Shown: positions 1 to 7,398 of the stretch, piece after piece
Numbering within the stretch: the first letter of the stretch is position 1
How the letters are laid out: each line of letters starts with the position of its first letter
Source of the DNA: an uncultured bacterium
GTDB lineage: Bacteria; Cyanobacteriota; Vampirovibrionia; Gastranaerophilales; Gastranaerophilaceae
NCBI GenBank assembly: GCA_902774905.1
Contig: CACYKF010000006.1
Coordinates: 1 to 51,778 of the forward strand
Reading direction: 5' to 3'
Length of the DNA stretch: 51,778 bases
The notes under the pieces: model-generated
Told to the model about the DNA's origin: nothing
Databases searched by the model: none
What the model saw: only the letters and a program-made list of their open reading frames with translations
Program-made: the position numbers and the translations under genes

Positions 1-118
1 GCAGTGAAATAGCGTATTTTCTCTTTCTTGGTTCATTCTTTCTCTTTTCATCGCAAGAAAAGAGAAAGAATGAACAGGTAGAAATTATCAATCTCTCAAT
101 TACTACCGATAATATGTT
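1..118 (+). repeat. R1 interspersed repeat, left window edge
   Basis: A perfect 19-bp hairpin (GTTCATTCTTTCTCTTTTC at 31-49, its complement at 57-75, 7-nt loop) is followed by a conserved tail AGGTAGAAA and CAATCTCTCAATTA. The same unit occurs inverted at 51648-51778 and twice around 47746-48235. The window starts inside the unit, since the inverted copy at the right end extends further outward through AATGCCTGACGGCAT. Confidence 0.9.
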
Positions 119-142
119 TTGTGTACTTTGTTTTTAATATTA

Positions 143-514
143 TCAATTCAAAATTCCTGCGGTTTCGTTATACATTATCATGTTAAAATCCGAAACAGTC
201 AAATGCGGATTACTTTTCATAAACTTTTTAACATCAAATTTGCTTTTGTATTTATCAAGTTTTTCAAGAATTTTCGGTTCATTTTCATGTTCATTTTTTC
301 TTTTGGTTATAAATTCGTTTAACAGATAAATAACATCATCTTCGGTTAATTCAGGTCTTTGACTGATAGAAACTTCGTCATTGTCATCTTCATCAAGTAA
401 TCTGCGTTCATCCTCGTCTTTTTGTTGCTGATTTTGACGCTTGTTTTCCTGTCCTGTTGAAACAGCGGATTCTATTTTTTGATTGAAAGGATTACCGTTT
501 ACAAAATTGAACAT
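143..514 (-). CDS. Hypothetical charged protein, 123 aa
   Basis: I do not recognise this protein. It starts MFNFVNGNPFNQ and continues with a very polar Q/E/D/K-rich stretch (about residues 22-50) and a helical, Lys-rich C-terminal half. It has no signal peptide, membrane segment or cysteine, so it is probably cytoplasmic. The ATG at 514 is supported by an AGGA Shine-Dalgarno element 8 nt upstream. A perfect palindrome (534-565) lies just upstream in the divergent gap shared with the TM2 gene at 702. The Asn/Phe-containing N-terminus loosely resembles that of other small proteins in this window, but without the exact FG motif. Confidence 0.6.
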   Translation of the reverse strand: MFNFVNGNPFNQKIESAVSTGQENKRQNQQQKDEDERRLLDEDDNDEVSISQRPELTEDDVIYLLNEFITKRKNEHENEPKILEKLDKYKSKFDVKKFMKSNPHLTVSDFNMIMYNETAGILN

Positions 515-533
515 AGTCTTTGTCCTTTATGTT

Positions 534-565
534 AAAAAGTACCGACAAAAATATCGGTACTTTTT
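534..565. other. Perfect 12-bp palindrome in divergent gap
   Basis: AAAAAGTACCGA (534-545) and TCGGTACTTTTT (554-565) form a perfect stem with an 8-nt loop. It lies between divergent genes (starts at 514 minus and 702 plus). It could end plus-strand transcription coming out of the R1 repeat, or act as an operator or leader hairpin for the minus-strand gene. Confidence 0.5.
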
Positions 566-701
566 CTATTTTTCTTTAATAAATTCGGTCATTTAATGTA
601 TTTTTAATTTTTTACTAACTTTTATGTTTTCAGATAATAAAGAAAATGATATAATTCATTTGTTCGTTTATGTAAATTTTTGGAATTATTGAAAGGAGAA
701 A

Positions 702-1082
702 ATGATGGAAGAACAAAAAGGCAAAAATTGGTTAGCAACAATGCTTGCTTGTTGTTTTTTAGGACCTTTGGGGATGCACAGATTTTATACGGGTAAGAAA
801 AACACCGCTTGGTTAATGCTTGTTTTAACATTATTAACATGTACTTTTCCTATCAGTTGTATTTGGTCTTATGTTGACGGATTTATGATTGCTCTGGGGA
901 AATTCAAACATGCTGACGGAAGCGAATTATATGAAAGAATCAATTGGGTTGGTGTTGTTTATATAGTTTTGGCTATACTTGGAATAGTGTTTGTGTTATT
1001 TTATTTTACAACAATTTTGGCTCTTGCAGGCGCAATGGCAGGCGGATCTGGTGCAGGCGCAGGTGCAGGCGCAAGATTTTAA
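702..1082 (+). CDS. TM2 domain-containing membrane protein
   Basis: This 126-aa integral membrane protein has the TM2 domain pattern: a charged N-terminus, a first hydrophobic hairpin with GPLGMHRFYTGK (about residues 22-33), a second helix, then a WSYVDGF turn. The signature G-x-HRFY-x-G plus D-G is characteristic of the family, whose function in bacteria is unknown. A third membrane segment (about 80-112) precedes a Gly/Ala tail (GGSGAGAGAGA). Two ATGs overlap, at 702 and 705. GAAAGGAG at 691-698 is better spaced for the second, so the protein may be 125 aa. A strong terminator follows at 1105. Confidence 0.85.
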   Translation: MMEEQKGKNWLATMLACCFLGPLGMHRFYTGKKNTAWLMLVLTLLTCTFPISCIWSYVDGFMIALGKFKHADGSELYERINWVGVVYIVLAILGIVFVLFYFTTILALAGAMAGGSGAGAGAGARF

Positions 1083-1104
1083 TTAAGATTAATATATAGG
1101 TAAA

Positions 1105-1134
1105 AGGCTGTACTAAAATGAGTACAGCCTTTAT
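1105..1134 (+). terminator. Rho-independent terminator after TM2 gene
   Basis: AGGCTGTACT (1105-1114) pairs perfectly with AGTACAGCCT (1121-1130) across a 6-nt loop, followed by TTAT. An open frame beginning inside this hairpin is why the next gene is started at 1148 instead. Confidence 0.8.
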
Positions 1135-1147
1135 AATACTTGTGGAC

Positions 1148-1444
1148 ATGAATAAAAAGAATATTTGTTTAACACTTAAAAGAATTTTTGTTGTAAGTTT
1201 GCCGTTTTTGGCAGTAATTTGTGCAAATATTGCAGTAAGTGCAAATTTGAAAAATTTTTGTTTGTTCAGGTTGCTTTTTCATCATGAATGTATAGGATGC
1301 GGTTTGACAAGAGCATTTGTCGCATTATGCAGATTTGAATTTGAAAAGGCATACGAATACAATCCATTAATTGTAGTTATTTGCCCGATATTATGTGTAA
1401 TTTGGATATTTTTGCTAAAAGAAGTTTTTAAAAAGAGTAATTAA
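1148..1444 (+). CDS. DUF2752 family membrane protein
   Basis: This 98-aa protein has a hydrophobic N-terminal segment (about residues 11-32), the DUF2752 signature CIGCGLTRA (residues 48-56), the downstream A-x-x-x-NPL element (about 68-74) and a C-terminal membrane helix. The family's role is unknown. A frame opening at 1118 lies inside the upstream terminator, so I place the start at ATG 1148, which gives the short cytoplasmic lead MNKKN typical of the family. No good Shine-Dalgarno element is visible. Its TAA stop shares the four bases TTAA (1441-1444) with the stop of the convergent TIM-barrel gene. Confidence 0.75.
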   Translation: MNKKNICLTLKRIFVVSLPFLAVICANIAVSANLKNFCLFRLLFHHECIGCGLTRAFVALCRFEFEKAYEYNPLIVVICPILCVIWIFLLKEVFKKSN

Positions 1445-2280
1445 ATTGAATAATAATAATCTCTCAAAATTTTTGTATCTGTTTCAATATTAGGACTTTC
1501 ACAGACTAAAGCGCCTTTTACTCCAAAAGATTTCAGTGCTTTGAGCAGGTCTTTGTAATTCATATCTGATTCTTCAAGTATAAGATGTCGTTTTTCACCT
1601 TTGGCAGTGTAATCAATTCCTGCAAGATGTGCGTGGAAATTATCTATCGCTTTTTGTCCGAGTTCTTTTGAAATTCTGTCTAAAATCAGGCAAAATTCAT
1701 CATAGGTGTTATACTCACCTGCGGTTCTGGCATGTACATGTGAAAAATCAACGCATGGCAATACCTGTTCAAATTCTTTTGAAAGTCTGATAATTTCTTC
1801 ATAATCGCCCCATTGAGTCGCTTTGCCTGTTGTTTCAGGTCTAATCCATACATCAATTTTTTCTTTTTGCAGTGTTTCAATGATTTTTGCAGTTTGTTTT
1901 TTAACCTGTTGATAAACTGTTTCTTTTTCTCCGCCCATATAAAATGCGGCATGATATGTTATACTGTAACCTCCAAAATCGTTTGCAGCCTGAGCAGTTT
2001 CAATAATTCTTTGTACGCTTGCTTCAACTTTTTCTTCTTCTTTGGAATTAAGATTAATATAAAAAGGTCCGTGTGAAGTTAAGATAAAGCCTTGTTCCTG
2101 AGAAATTTGTTTAAGATATTTTCTTGTATCGTCAGACATTCTGACACCATGCACAAATTCGACCTCAAGTCCGTCAAGTTCCATGTCTTTTATAATTTCA
2201 AACGCTGACGGATACCCTCTTTTATCCGTTTGCAAAGGCATTCCTGCCGTTAAAAAATTCAGTTTATCAGGTTTTATCAT
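1441..2280 (-). CDS. Endonuclease IV-like / sugar isomerase-like TIM-barrel protein
   Basis: This 279-aa protein matches the AP endonuclease 2 superfamily (endonuclease IV and xylose-isomerase-like barrels). The expected metal ligands appear in order and close to their positions in E. coli Nfo: H70 (TSHGPF), H110 (YHAAF), E149 (RPETTG), D178 and H181 (CVDFSHVHA), H216 (NFHAHLAG), H232 and E261 (CESPN). The D-R-H motif that supplies an Asp ligand in Nfo reads K-R-H here, so one metal site may be altered. Likely roles are AP-site repair or a related isomerase. It ends a minus-strand operon, 1 nt after the C-GCAxxG-C-C gene, and converges on the DUF2752 gene. Confidence 0.75.
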   Translation of the reverse strand: MIKPDKLNFLTAGMPLQTDKRGYPSAFEIIKDMELDGLEVEFVHGVRMSDDTRKYLKQISQEQGFILTSHGPFYINLNSKEEEKVEASVQRIIETAQAANDFGGYSITYHAAFYMGGEKETVYQQVKKQTAKIIETLQKEKIDVWIRPETTGKATQWGDYEEIIRLSKEFEQVLPCVDFSHVHARTAGEYNTYDEFCLILDRISKELGQKAIDNFHAHLAGIDYTAKGEKRHLILEESDMNYKDLLKALKSFGVKGALVCESPNIETDTKILRDYYYSI

Positions 2281-2281
2281 T

Positions 2282-2680
2282 CTATATTTTTACTTTCATT
2301 AAATCTTCCAAAATATCGCAGGCATCAGATACAAATTTTGTGCAATGATTTTTTCTTTCGCTTCCGCTGAATCCGGCCGATAATATTCTGCAGCAAGTTA
2401 CTTTGTTGCGCTTTTTAAATTCTTCCACAAATTCACTTGCTTTTTCTCTTGCGCTGATTGTGTTTCCGAATTTGTTTCCTCTGCCAAACAGGTAACCAAG
2501 TACAAGTTGAGAACCTGTAACGCTTCCGCAGGCACAACCTGAGGACATTCCGCCTGAAAATGTAGTTGCACAAGGCAAAAGACTGTTTTCACAAATCCCT
2601 TCGTCTATACACGCCTGAACTATGCATTCCGAACAAGAATATCCGCTCATAAAATATTGTATTGCTCTATCTTTTATCAT
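2282..2680 (-). CDS. C-GCAxxG-C-C family protein
   Basis: This 132-aa cytoplasmic protein has the Cys pattern that names the family: C16/C19 near the N-terminus, C37, the G-C-A-C-G core (residues 48-52), the CC pair (96-97) and a late HC (112-113). Such proteins are thought to bind a metal cluster or act in redox reactions, and they are common in anaerobes. They often sit beside transporters or electron-transfer genes, though here the neighbours are a TIM barrel (1-nt gap downstream) and a lipoprotein (1-nt gap upstream), so the three are surely co-transcribed. Its partner is unknown. Confidence 0.85.
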   Translation of the reverse strand: MIKDRAIQYFMSGYSCSECIVQACIDEGICENSLLPCATTFSGGMSSGCACGSVTGSQLVLGYLFGRGNKFGNTISAREKASEFVEEFKKRNKVTCCRILSAGFSGSERKNHCTKFVSDACDILEDLMKVKI

Positions 2681-2681
2681 T

Positions 2682-3107
2682 TTAGTTCCTTATATAAAAA
2701 TAGTTAGTTGTCAAAAGTTTTGTCGGCTCATCTTTTGAATAAGCCCTCATTTCATAAGCACCGGCAGAATGAAACACAAAGTAATCCGTGTAATAAAAAA
2801 CCTGTTCATCACGAACTTTAACTTGTTTGCCCCAAACAGTTTCATAGCCGAGTCTTTCGTTCTTGCCCATTTTCATTACCTGTAATAACAGACGCTTTGT
2901 TTTTACTGTTTTGGGCGTTGTAACAAGATAATATATCTTTTCTCCCGGCTTAAAAACATTTGTGGTTGCACTCATTGATTCTTCGCTGAACGGGTATTTG
3001 TTGAAAAGAATATACGCTTCTTTTTCGCAAGCGGTTGTAAATATCATTACAAAACCCAATGTTGCAAGTAAAAATAAATTTTTTAAAAGTTTTATTATAA
3101 TCTTCAC
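2682..3107 (-). CDS. Putative lipoprotein, GTG start
   Basis: This 141-aa protein has a basic N-terminus, a hydrophobic stretch (about residues 9-24) and a lipobox-like TTAC ending at C27, so it is probably a lipid-anchored exported protein. The mature part is beta-rich and not recognised (VFKPGEKIYYLVTTP, YFVFHSAGAYEMRAY), recalling an Ig-like or chaperone-like fold; that is only an impression. The only start giving a full signal peptide is GTG at 3107, which lies at the edge of a GGG-rich R3 palindrome (3105-3151). The repeat therefore appears to supply the start codon. It leads the three-gene run down to 1441. Confidence 0.65.
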   Translation of the reverse strand: MKIIIKLLKNLFLLATLGFVMIFTTACEKEAYILFNKYPFSEESMSATTNVFKPGEKIYYLVTTPKTVKTKRLLLQVMKMGKNERLGYETVWGKQVKVRDEQVFYYTDYFVFHSAGAYEMRAYSKDEPTKLLTTNYFYIRN

Positions 3108-3151
3108 CCCCTACCCGCTTCGCGTACTTCCCCTAAAAGGGGGAAGAAGGG
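3105..3151. repeat. R3-type GGG/CCC palindromic repeat (variant)
   Basis: The plus strand reads CCCCCTACCCGCTTCGCG, then ACTTCCCC, a TAAAA loop and GGGGGAAG. This is the two-hairpin layout of the R3 family at 13344, 13730, 13927 and 37087. It separates the lipoprotein and TPR genes and includes the GTG start of the former. Confidence 0.7.
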
Positions 3152-3188
3152 TTTATTAACCCTATTCTTATTGTCTGATTATCTTTTA

Positions 3189-5288
3189 TTACTGTAACTT
3201 TTTAATCATTTCTTCAACGGTATTTTTTAAATCTTTATCGTTGTTATGTTTGATAAATGTTTTATAATTCTTTACGGCGTCTGATTTTTTACCCTGATGC
3301 TCAAAAGCCATTCCAAGTGCATAGTATGCATAGCCGGAATTGTAATCAGGGTCAATTTCTATGACCTTTTCAAAACTCTTTTGGGATTCAATCAGATTAT
3401 TTTCATTCGCATAAGCAAGTCCCAAATTAAACCAGCCGTCTGTGTATTCAGGATTAACAATAATTGATTTCTGATAGAAATTAATCGCTTTTGTATTATC
3501 CTCTTTCATTTTGTATATGTTGCCGATTTTTAGTAGTGTAACTTCATCATTCGGGACAAGTTGCAATGCGTCCTGATAATTTTTTACTGCCGCATCGTAG
3601 TTGTTTTCTTTGTAGTTTTTATCTCCCTGAGTGATAAAATCTTTACTTTTCTTTACTGCAACATCAGAGGTTGCAGGTTTTGATTGTGTGGTTTGGACAG
3701 GTTTTGTTTTTTCAGTTTCTTTTGGAGTTTCCTGCGGCGAATTTACGCTCAAATTTATTGATGGTAACTCGGATGATTTGTCTGAAGATTTAACCTCAAC
3801 TTTTGTACTGTATAAATCCGAAATAAATTCGCTATATTCTGCCGAATAAGCCGTTTTTTCAGGGTCTATTGATATTGCCTTTTCATAATTTTCAGCGGCT
3901 TTTGAGTTGTCGCCGTCTTTTCTGTATGCTTTGGCAAGACCGTAATAAACATAGCCTTCGGTGTAACCGCCTTTAATTGCATCTTTAAAATATGTTATGG
4001 CATCTTTTGTATTCCCTGCTTCAACAAGTTCATGCCCTCTTGAAACAAGTGCATCGTTAAGGTTGGTTTTGATACTTTTTTCATTTTTCTCCGAAAGTAG
4101 TTCTTTATAAATAGAAATGGCATCTTCATATTTGTTTAGGGCATGTAGAGCGAGTGCCTTGTTAAATCTGATATTAAAATCTTTTGGCTCAACTGCCAAA
4201 ACTTCCTCGTAATATTTTAATGCCGTTTGGTAATCCTTTTTGTTATGATAGCAGTTTGCAATATCTTTTTTGTAATCAATGTTTTTATCATCTTTTGATA
4301 TTGCAATTAAATAATTTTCGATAGCCTTATCATAATTTTGAAGTTTTTTGTAAACTCCTGCTATATTTGCGTAACCTTTAACATCATCAGGGAATGCTTT
4401 GATATACATATTGTATTGCACTACGGCTTCAGTATTTTTGTCCATATCGGCAAGCAAATTTGCATAATCAAGCCTTACGGTGTTTAGATTTGGCATATTT
4501 TTAAGAACAATTTGATATTGTTCATAAGACATTTCATTTTTCCCTAAATCTTGGTATGCTTGCGCTAAACCAAGGTGTGCGGAATCATTTTCAGCATCAA
4601 TTTCAATTGCTTTTTCAAGGAATTTTGCCGCTTTTTCAGAATCATTGTTGTTTAAAAGAGCAATCCCGTACTCGTAATTATGCTTGAAATTGTCCGGATT
4701 TTTTTCATATAATTTGCTGTATTGTGTTTCAGCATTTTGGTAATCCTTTATTGCAAGGTAAGAGCCGGCAAGATTTTCTCTTGCTTCAAGGTGCCCTGAA
4801 TATGTTTCTAAAAATGAGTTGTAATCCTTAATTGCCTCTTTGTAATTTTTTAATTGGTAATTTACATTCCCTAAATTGAAATAGTTATACTTGTATTCAG
4901 GAAAAAGGTCTAAAGCCTTTTGGTATGCATTAAGAGCATCTTTATATTTCCCTTGATTTTCGTAAATACTTCCGATACTTATATAGATAAAAGCATCTTC
5001 AGGGTTGATTTTTATTACTTTGTTGTAATTTTCAAGTGCTTTGTCAAACTCGTCAATTTCAGAATAAATTCCTGCAAGTTTGGTGTAAAGCATTGCATCA
5101 CCGCCTGAAATTGCAATAGCCTGTTCAAGTTTTGCAATGGCTTCTTTTAAATCTTGTTGATGTTCCGCACTGCAAGCCTGCTGATATAATGAACTCGCTT
5201 CAGGTGACATATAACAATATGCAGGAACACCTCCCATACATAAACCCGATACCAAAAAAGCCGTTAATAAATTTTTTCTTATATCCAT
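3189..5288 (-). CDS. Large secreted TPR-repeat protein
   Basis: This 699-aa protein has a signal peptide (cleavage near VPAYC, about residue 25) followed by about 15 tetratricopeptide repeats. The TPR signature recurs every 34 residues (Y-x-x-LG, A-x-x-x-Y-x-x-A-I, P). A Pro/Ser/Thr/Lys-rich linker (about residues 500-550, with a PKETEKTKPVQTTQSKP-like composition) divides a long N-terminal array from a shorter C-terminal one. TPR arrays are protein-binding scaffolds. An exported one of this size suggests assembly or envelope work, but no partner is identifiable. It lies 11 nt downstream of the methyltransferase gene and is probably co-transcribed with it. Confidence 0.85.
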   Translation of the reverse strand: MDIRKNLLTAFLVSGLCMGGVPAYCYMSPEASSLYQQACSAEHQQDLKEAIAKLEQAIAISGGDAMLYTKLAGIYSEIDEFDKALENYNKVIKINPEDAFIYISIGSIYENQGKYKDALNAYQKALDLFPEYKYNYFNLGNVNYQLKNYKEAIKDYNSFLETYSGHLEARENLAGSYLAIKDYQNAETQYSKLYEKNPDNFKHNYEYGIALLNNNDSEKAAKFLEKAIEIDAENDSAHLGLAQAYQDLGKNEMSYEQYQIVLKNMPNLNTVRLDYANLLADMDKNTEAVVQYNMYIKAFPDDVKGYANIAGVYKKLQNYDKAIENYLIAISKDDKNIDYKKDIANCYHNKKDYQTALKYYEEVLAVEPKDFNIRFNKALALHALNKYEDAISIYKELLSEKNEKSIKTNLNDALVSRGHELVEAGNTKDAITYFKDAIKGGYTEGYVYYGLAKAYRKDGDNSKAAENYEKAISIDPEKTAYSAEYSEFISDLYSTKVEVKSSDKSSELPSINLSVNSPQETPKETEKTKPVQTTQSKPATSDVAVKKSKDFITQGDKNYKENNYDAAVKNYQDALQLVPNDEVTLLKIGNIYKMKEDNTKAINFYQKSIIVNPEYTDGWFNLGLAYANENNLIESQKSFEKVIEIDPDYNSGYAYYALGMAFEHQGKKSDAVKNYKTFIKHNNDKDLKNTVEEMIKKLQ

Positions 5289-5299
5289 TTTTTCATACT

Positions 5300-6211
5300 C
5301 TATAACTGTGTATAACTGTTTGAAAATATTTCTTTTCCCGTCAGAATTCTGACTGTTTTAATGATGTTTGAATGCTCGGAATTATTTTTGTTATATCCGA
5401 TATCATCAACATCTCCAAAACATTGTACCATATTTGCAATATTTGTGTATAATTTATCAACATCATTTTGCGGATTGTTACATTCAAGCATGCGCATTAT
5501 CCTGATGAGTTCTTCGTCCTTTGCATCAATAATGGCACCATCAAGTCCCGCTCCAAAAAGCATTACCGCAAAAGTTCTGTTTACAAGTCTGCGCAAGTCT
5601 GAGGGCATGCCGTTTGAAATATTTGAGAGTCCGACAACCGTATTTACCTTTGGCTCAAAACTCTCTTTAATCATCTGTATTGTGCTGACAACTTCCTTTG
5701 CTTGACTTTGTTCGACATTCAAAGGCAAAATTAACGGGTCAAAAAAGATTTTACAGGATACAATTCCTTTTTCCATACATTTTTCATAAATTTTGAATAT
5801 CAATTCCATTCTTCCGTCTGCATCTTTTGGAATCCCTGTTTCTTTAGACATTCCAAGCGCAATAAGGTTGCAGTTATATTTTTTCGCCAAATCAGTCAGT
5901 TGTTCAAGTCTGTCATCATCGGCACTTGTGCTGTTGATAAAACAATTTTCAGGATTTGATACAAGTTTCAAGCCGCTTTCTATTGCATCAATATTAGATG
6001 AATCAAAAGAGATATTGTTGTGTTTTATGAGTGGGACAAGCCAATTGAAAACCATGTCAAGTTTTCCTTTTGCAGGTCCGACATTTAAATCAACCGCATC
6101 GCAATTTTGCATAATTTTTATCAAATTTTCTGCAAAATTTTGGTCCTTATTCTCTAATGCCGAGCGAACGCTCTTTGAGATTATATGTATATTTTCGCCT
6201 ATTAATTTCAT
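5300..6211 (-). CDS. AcsE-like methyltetrahydrofolate methyltransferase (pterin-binding domain)
   Basis: This 303-aa single-domain protein of the pterin-binding (DHPS-like TIM barrel) family most resembles methyl-THF:corrinoid iron-sulfur protein methyltransferase. Seen motifs are IGENIH at the start, DLNVGP (about residues 41-46), FDSSN, NSTS, FDPLILP and GLSNISNGMP, which line the pterin pocket. Family members pass a methyl group from CH3-THF to a corrinoid. No corrinoid protein, CODH/ACS or MetH module is in this window, so the acceptor is unknown. The promoter TATAAT ends 6 nt before ATG and there is no Shine-Dalgarno sequence, so the mRNA is probably leaderless. Confidence 0.8.
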   Translation of the reverse strand: MKLIGENIHIISKSVRSALENKDQNFAENLIKIMQNCDAVDLNVGPAKGKLDMVFNWLVPLIKHNNISFDSSNIDAIESGLKLVSNPENCFINSTSADDDRLEQLTDLAKKYNCNLIALGMSKETGIPKDADGRMELIFKIYEKCMEKGIVSCKIFFDPLILPLNVEQSQAKEVVSTIQMIKESFEPKVNTVVGLSNISNGMPSDLRRLVNRTFAVMLFGAGLDGAIIDAKDEELIRIMRMLECNNPQNDVDKLYTNIANMVQCFGDVDDIGYNKNNSEHSNIIKTVRILTGKEIFSNSYTQL

Positions 6212-6217
6212 AAAAAA

Positions 6218-6223
6218 ATTATA
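6218..6223 (-). promoter_or_regulatory. -10 box (TATAAT) of leaderless methyltransferase mRNA
   Basis: On the minus strand TATAAT is followed by exactly six T and then the ATG at 6211. Transcription should therefore start at or next to the start codon. Confidence 0.65.
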
Positions 6224-6357
6224 CCATGAAAAGTTTAAAATTTTGTCAAAATTTTACATTAAAGTGCGAATAATTATAAAAACAAAATATCTTTACAAAA
6301 TTTTACATTTGAAAGCCTTTAATAGTAGCAAATTTTTTGAATATCATGTTTTATACC

Positions 6358-6386
6358 TTTAAAAGGTAGAAACTATATGTTATAAT
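6358..6386 (+). promoter_or_regulatory. Probable promoter for small gene at 6437
   Basis: A consensus TATAAT at 6381-6386 lies 17 nt after a weak TTTAAA (6358-6363). It is followed by about 45 nt of leader with a GGGGGTCAGATGACCT inverted motif and then an AAAGGAG ribosome site. Confidence 0.55.
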
Positions 6387-6436
6387 TAATGGCATACAGG
6401 GGGTCAGATGACCTAAAATGTGTAAAGGAGTGTTTT

Positions 6437-6595
6437 ATGGCAACAGTAACAACGGAAAAGGAAGTAAAAAAGATTAAATCACCGTTTGCTGATGAGTTTG
6501 AAGATTACTTGAAACATCAGTGTGCAAAAACAACTTTCAATGGTACAGAACTTGAATCGTTCTCTTGGTACAAAAAAGTTTTAGGTCTTATGTAA
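6437..6595 (+). CDS. Small hypothetical protein, 52 aa
   Basis: This is a compact transcription unit: promoter TATAAT at 6381, AAAGGAG at 6424-6430, ATG at 6437 and a terminator directly after the stop. That makes it more than a chance open frame. The product (MATVTTEKEVKKIKSPF...) is charged and soluble with one cysteine and an aromatic C-terminal stretch (ESFSWYKKVLGLM), and matches nothing I know. An upstream in-frame ATG at 6389 lacks a ribosome site and lies too close to the promoter, so it was not used. The layout resembles that of the small gene at 8632. Confidence 0.65.
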   Translation: MATVTTEKEVKKIKSPFADEFEDYLKHQCAKTTFNGTELESFSWYKKVLGLM

Positions 6596-6601
6596 GAATT
6601 T

Positions 6602-6630
6602 AAAGCGGGCTTATTTAGTCCGCTTTGTTA
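6602..6630 (+). terminator. Terminator after 52-aa gene
   Basis: AAAGCGG (6602-6608) pairs with CCGCTTT (6620-6626), with inner CT/AG pairing, followed by GTTAA. The T tract is short. Confidence 0.6.
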
Positions 6631-6639
6631 AAACTTTGT

Positions 6640-6858
6640 ACTGATACCGTTTAAATTTGTGGTTTTTATATCTATTCTCTCTCATAAGTTTTGATATGTG
6701 TAATCGTATGATTTGATTCAGGGTGTTGTGTTTTTGAATGACACCCCTGTAGTGTTTTGTGTGTTTTTAGGCTGTGTTATACGATTAATATTTTTACGGC
6801 GTATTGTAGGGTATGCTTCAGTCTACCCTCAATATAAAATTGTTGACTAAAGATAAGT
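6640..6858. other. Non-coding gap with one hairpin
   Basis: I see no gene here. An imperfect stem CAGGGTGT (6719-6726) / ACACCCCTG (6741-6749) is the only clear structure. The rest is AT-rich without a credible start and ribosome site. Confidence 0.5.
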
Positions 6859-6877
6859 AGGTTGGGTGAAACCCAAC
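6859..6877. repeat. R2 repeat fragment
   Basis: GTTGGGT (6861-6867) and ACCCAAC (6871-6877) form a hairpin preceded by GTAG. This matches one arm of the R2 repeats at 6977 and 47855. Confidence 0.6.
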
Positions 6878-6976
6878 AGAATTACTATGAATTTTTACCT
6901 AATACTTTATTCCAAGCCTTACCGAAAGCCTCGTTTAACTTTTCTTTATTTGAGGTGATTTCTTTAGCAATAGCGT

Positions 6977-7035
6977 GTAGGTTGTGCTTTCAGCCCAACA
7001 AATGTATTATCGTTGGGGTAGAAACCCCAACCTAC
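6977..7035. repeat. R2 three-way palindromic repeat
   Basis: The unit holds two hairpins, one around CTTTCAG and one around GTAGAAAC, enclosed by an outer GTAGGTTG / CAACCTAC stem. The copy at 47855 has GTAAGTTG / CAACTTAC instead. The compensatory change on both arms indicates selection for pairing. A decayed copy is at 44081. Confidence 0.75.
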
Positions 7036-7047
7036 TTTTTAAATGGT

Positions 7048-7195
7048 GTCGATGGGGGGACTTGTCTTGAATTTTACTGTCTCTCGGACAAGTGATTTGC
7101 TTCACTTCGTTGTCGCAAATCTTTGTCCTCACATACTCGAGTTCGCTCGCTATCGCTCGACTTCACTCTTACGTAAAATTCGCTGAACCCCCAAA
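7048..7195. repeat. Nested palindrome with tRNA-3'-end-like edge
   Basis: GTCGATGGGGGGACTTG (7048-7064) matches 16 of 17 bases of the tRNA-Leu 3' end at 7265-7281. Outer GGGGG...CCCCC and inner GAATTTTAC (7069-7077) / GTAAAATTC (7174-7182) arms enclose further inverted sequence (GATTTGC / GCAAATC, and TCGCTCGCTATCGCTCGA). It looks like a palindromic element nested in a partial tRNA copy. No gene is seen. Confidence 0.45.
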
Positions 7196-7226
7196 AGGTA
7201 ATCCCAGCCCGACCCAACTTCATAAT

Positions 7227-7260
7227 AAAAAAGATACTGACATTAGTCAATATCTTTTTT
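7227..7260 (-). terminator. Terminator of tRNA-Leu
   Basis: On the minus strand AAAAAAGATATTGAC and GTCAGTATCTTTTTT form a 15-bp stem (one G-T pair) with a TAAT loop directly after the tRNA, ending in a T run. Confidence 0.85.
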
Positions 7261-7263
7261 ATT

Positions 7264-7344
7264 TGTCGACGGGGGGACTTGAACCCCCACAGCTCTCGCC
7301 ACATGCACCTCAAGCATGCGTGTCTACCATTCCACCACATCGAC
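7264..7344 (-). tRNA. tRNA-Leu (anticodon GAG)
   Basis: The minus strand folds as a class II tRNA. The acceptor GTCGATG pairs with CGTCGAC. The anticodon arm is CATGC-TTGAGGT-GCATG with anticodon GAG. A long variable arm is followed by a T arm GGGGG-TTCAAGT-CCCCC and discriminator A. CCA is not encoded. It reads CUC and CUU leucine codons. It stands alone, flanked by a terminator and by palindromic repeats that share its end sequences. Confidence 0.93.
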
Positions 7345-7398
7345 ATGGTATTTGATTATTTTGTAATTATACTATGAAATTGTTACTTGACCAATACC

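Noticed and set aside
1118-1147. Upstream start for the DUF2752 gene
   Set aside because: It begins inside the terminator stem of the preceding gene, and the added residues are not family-like.
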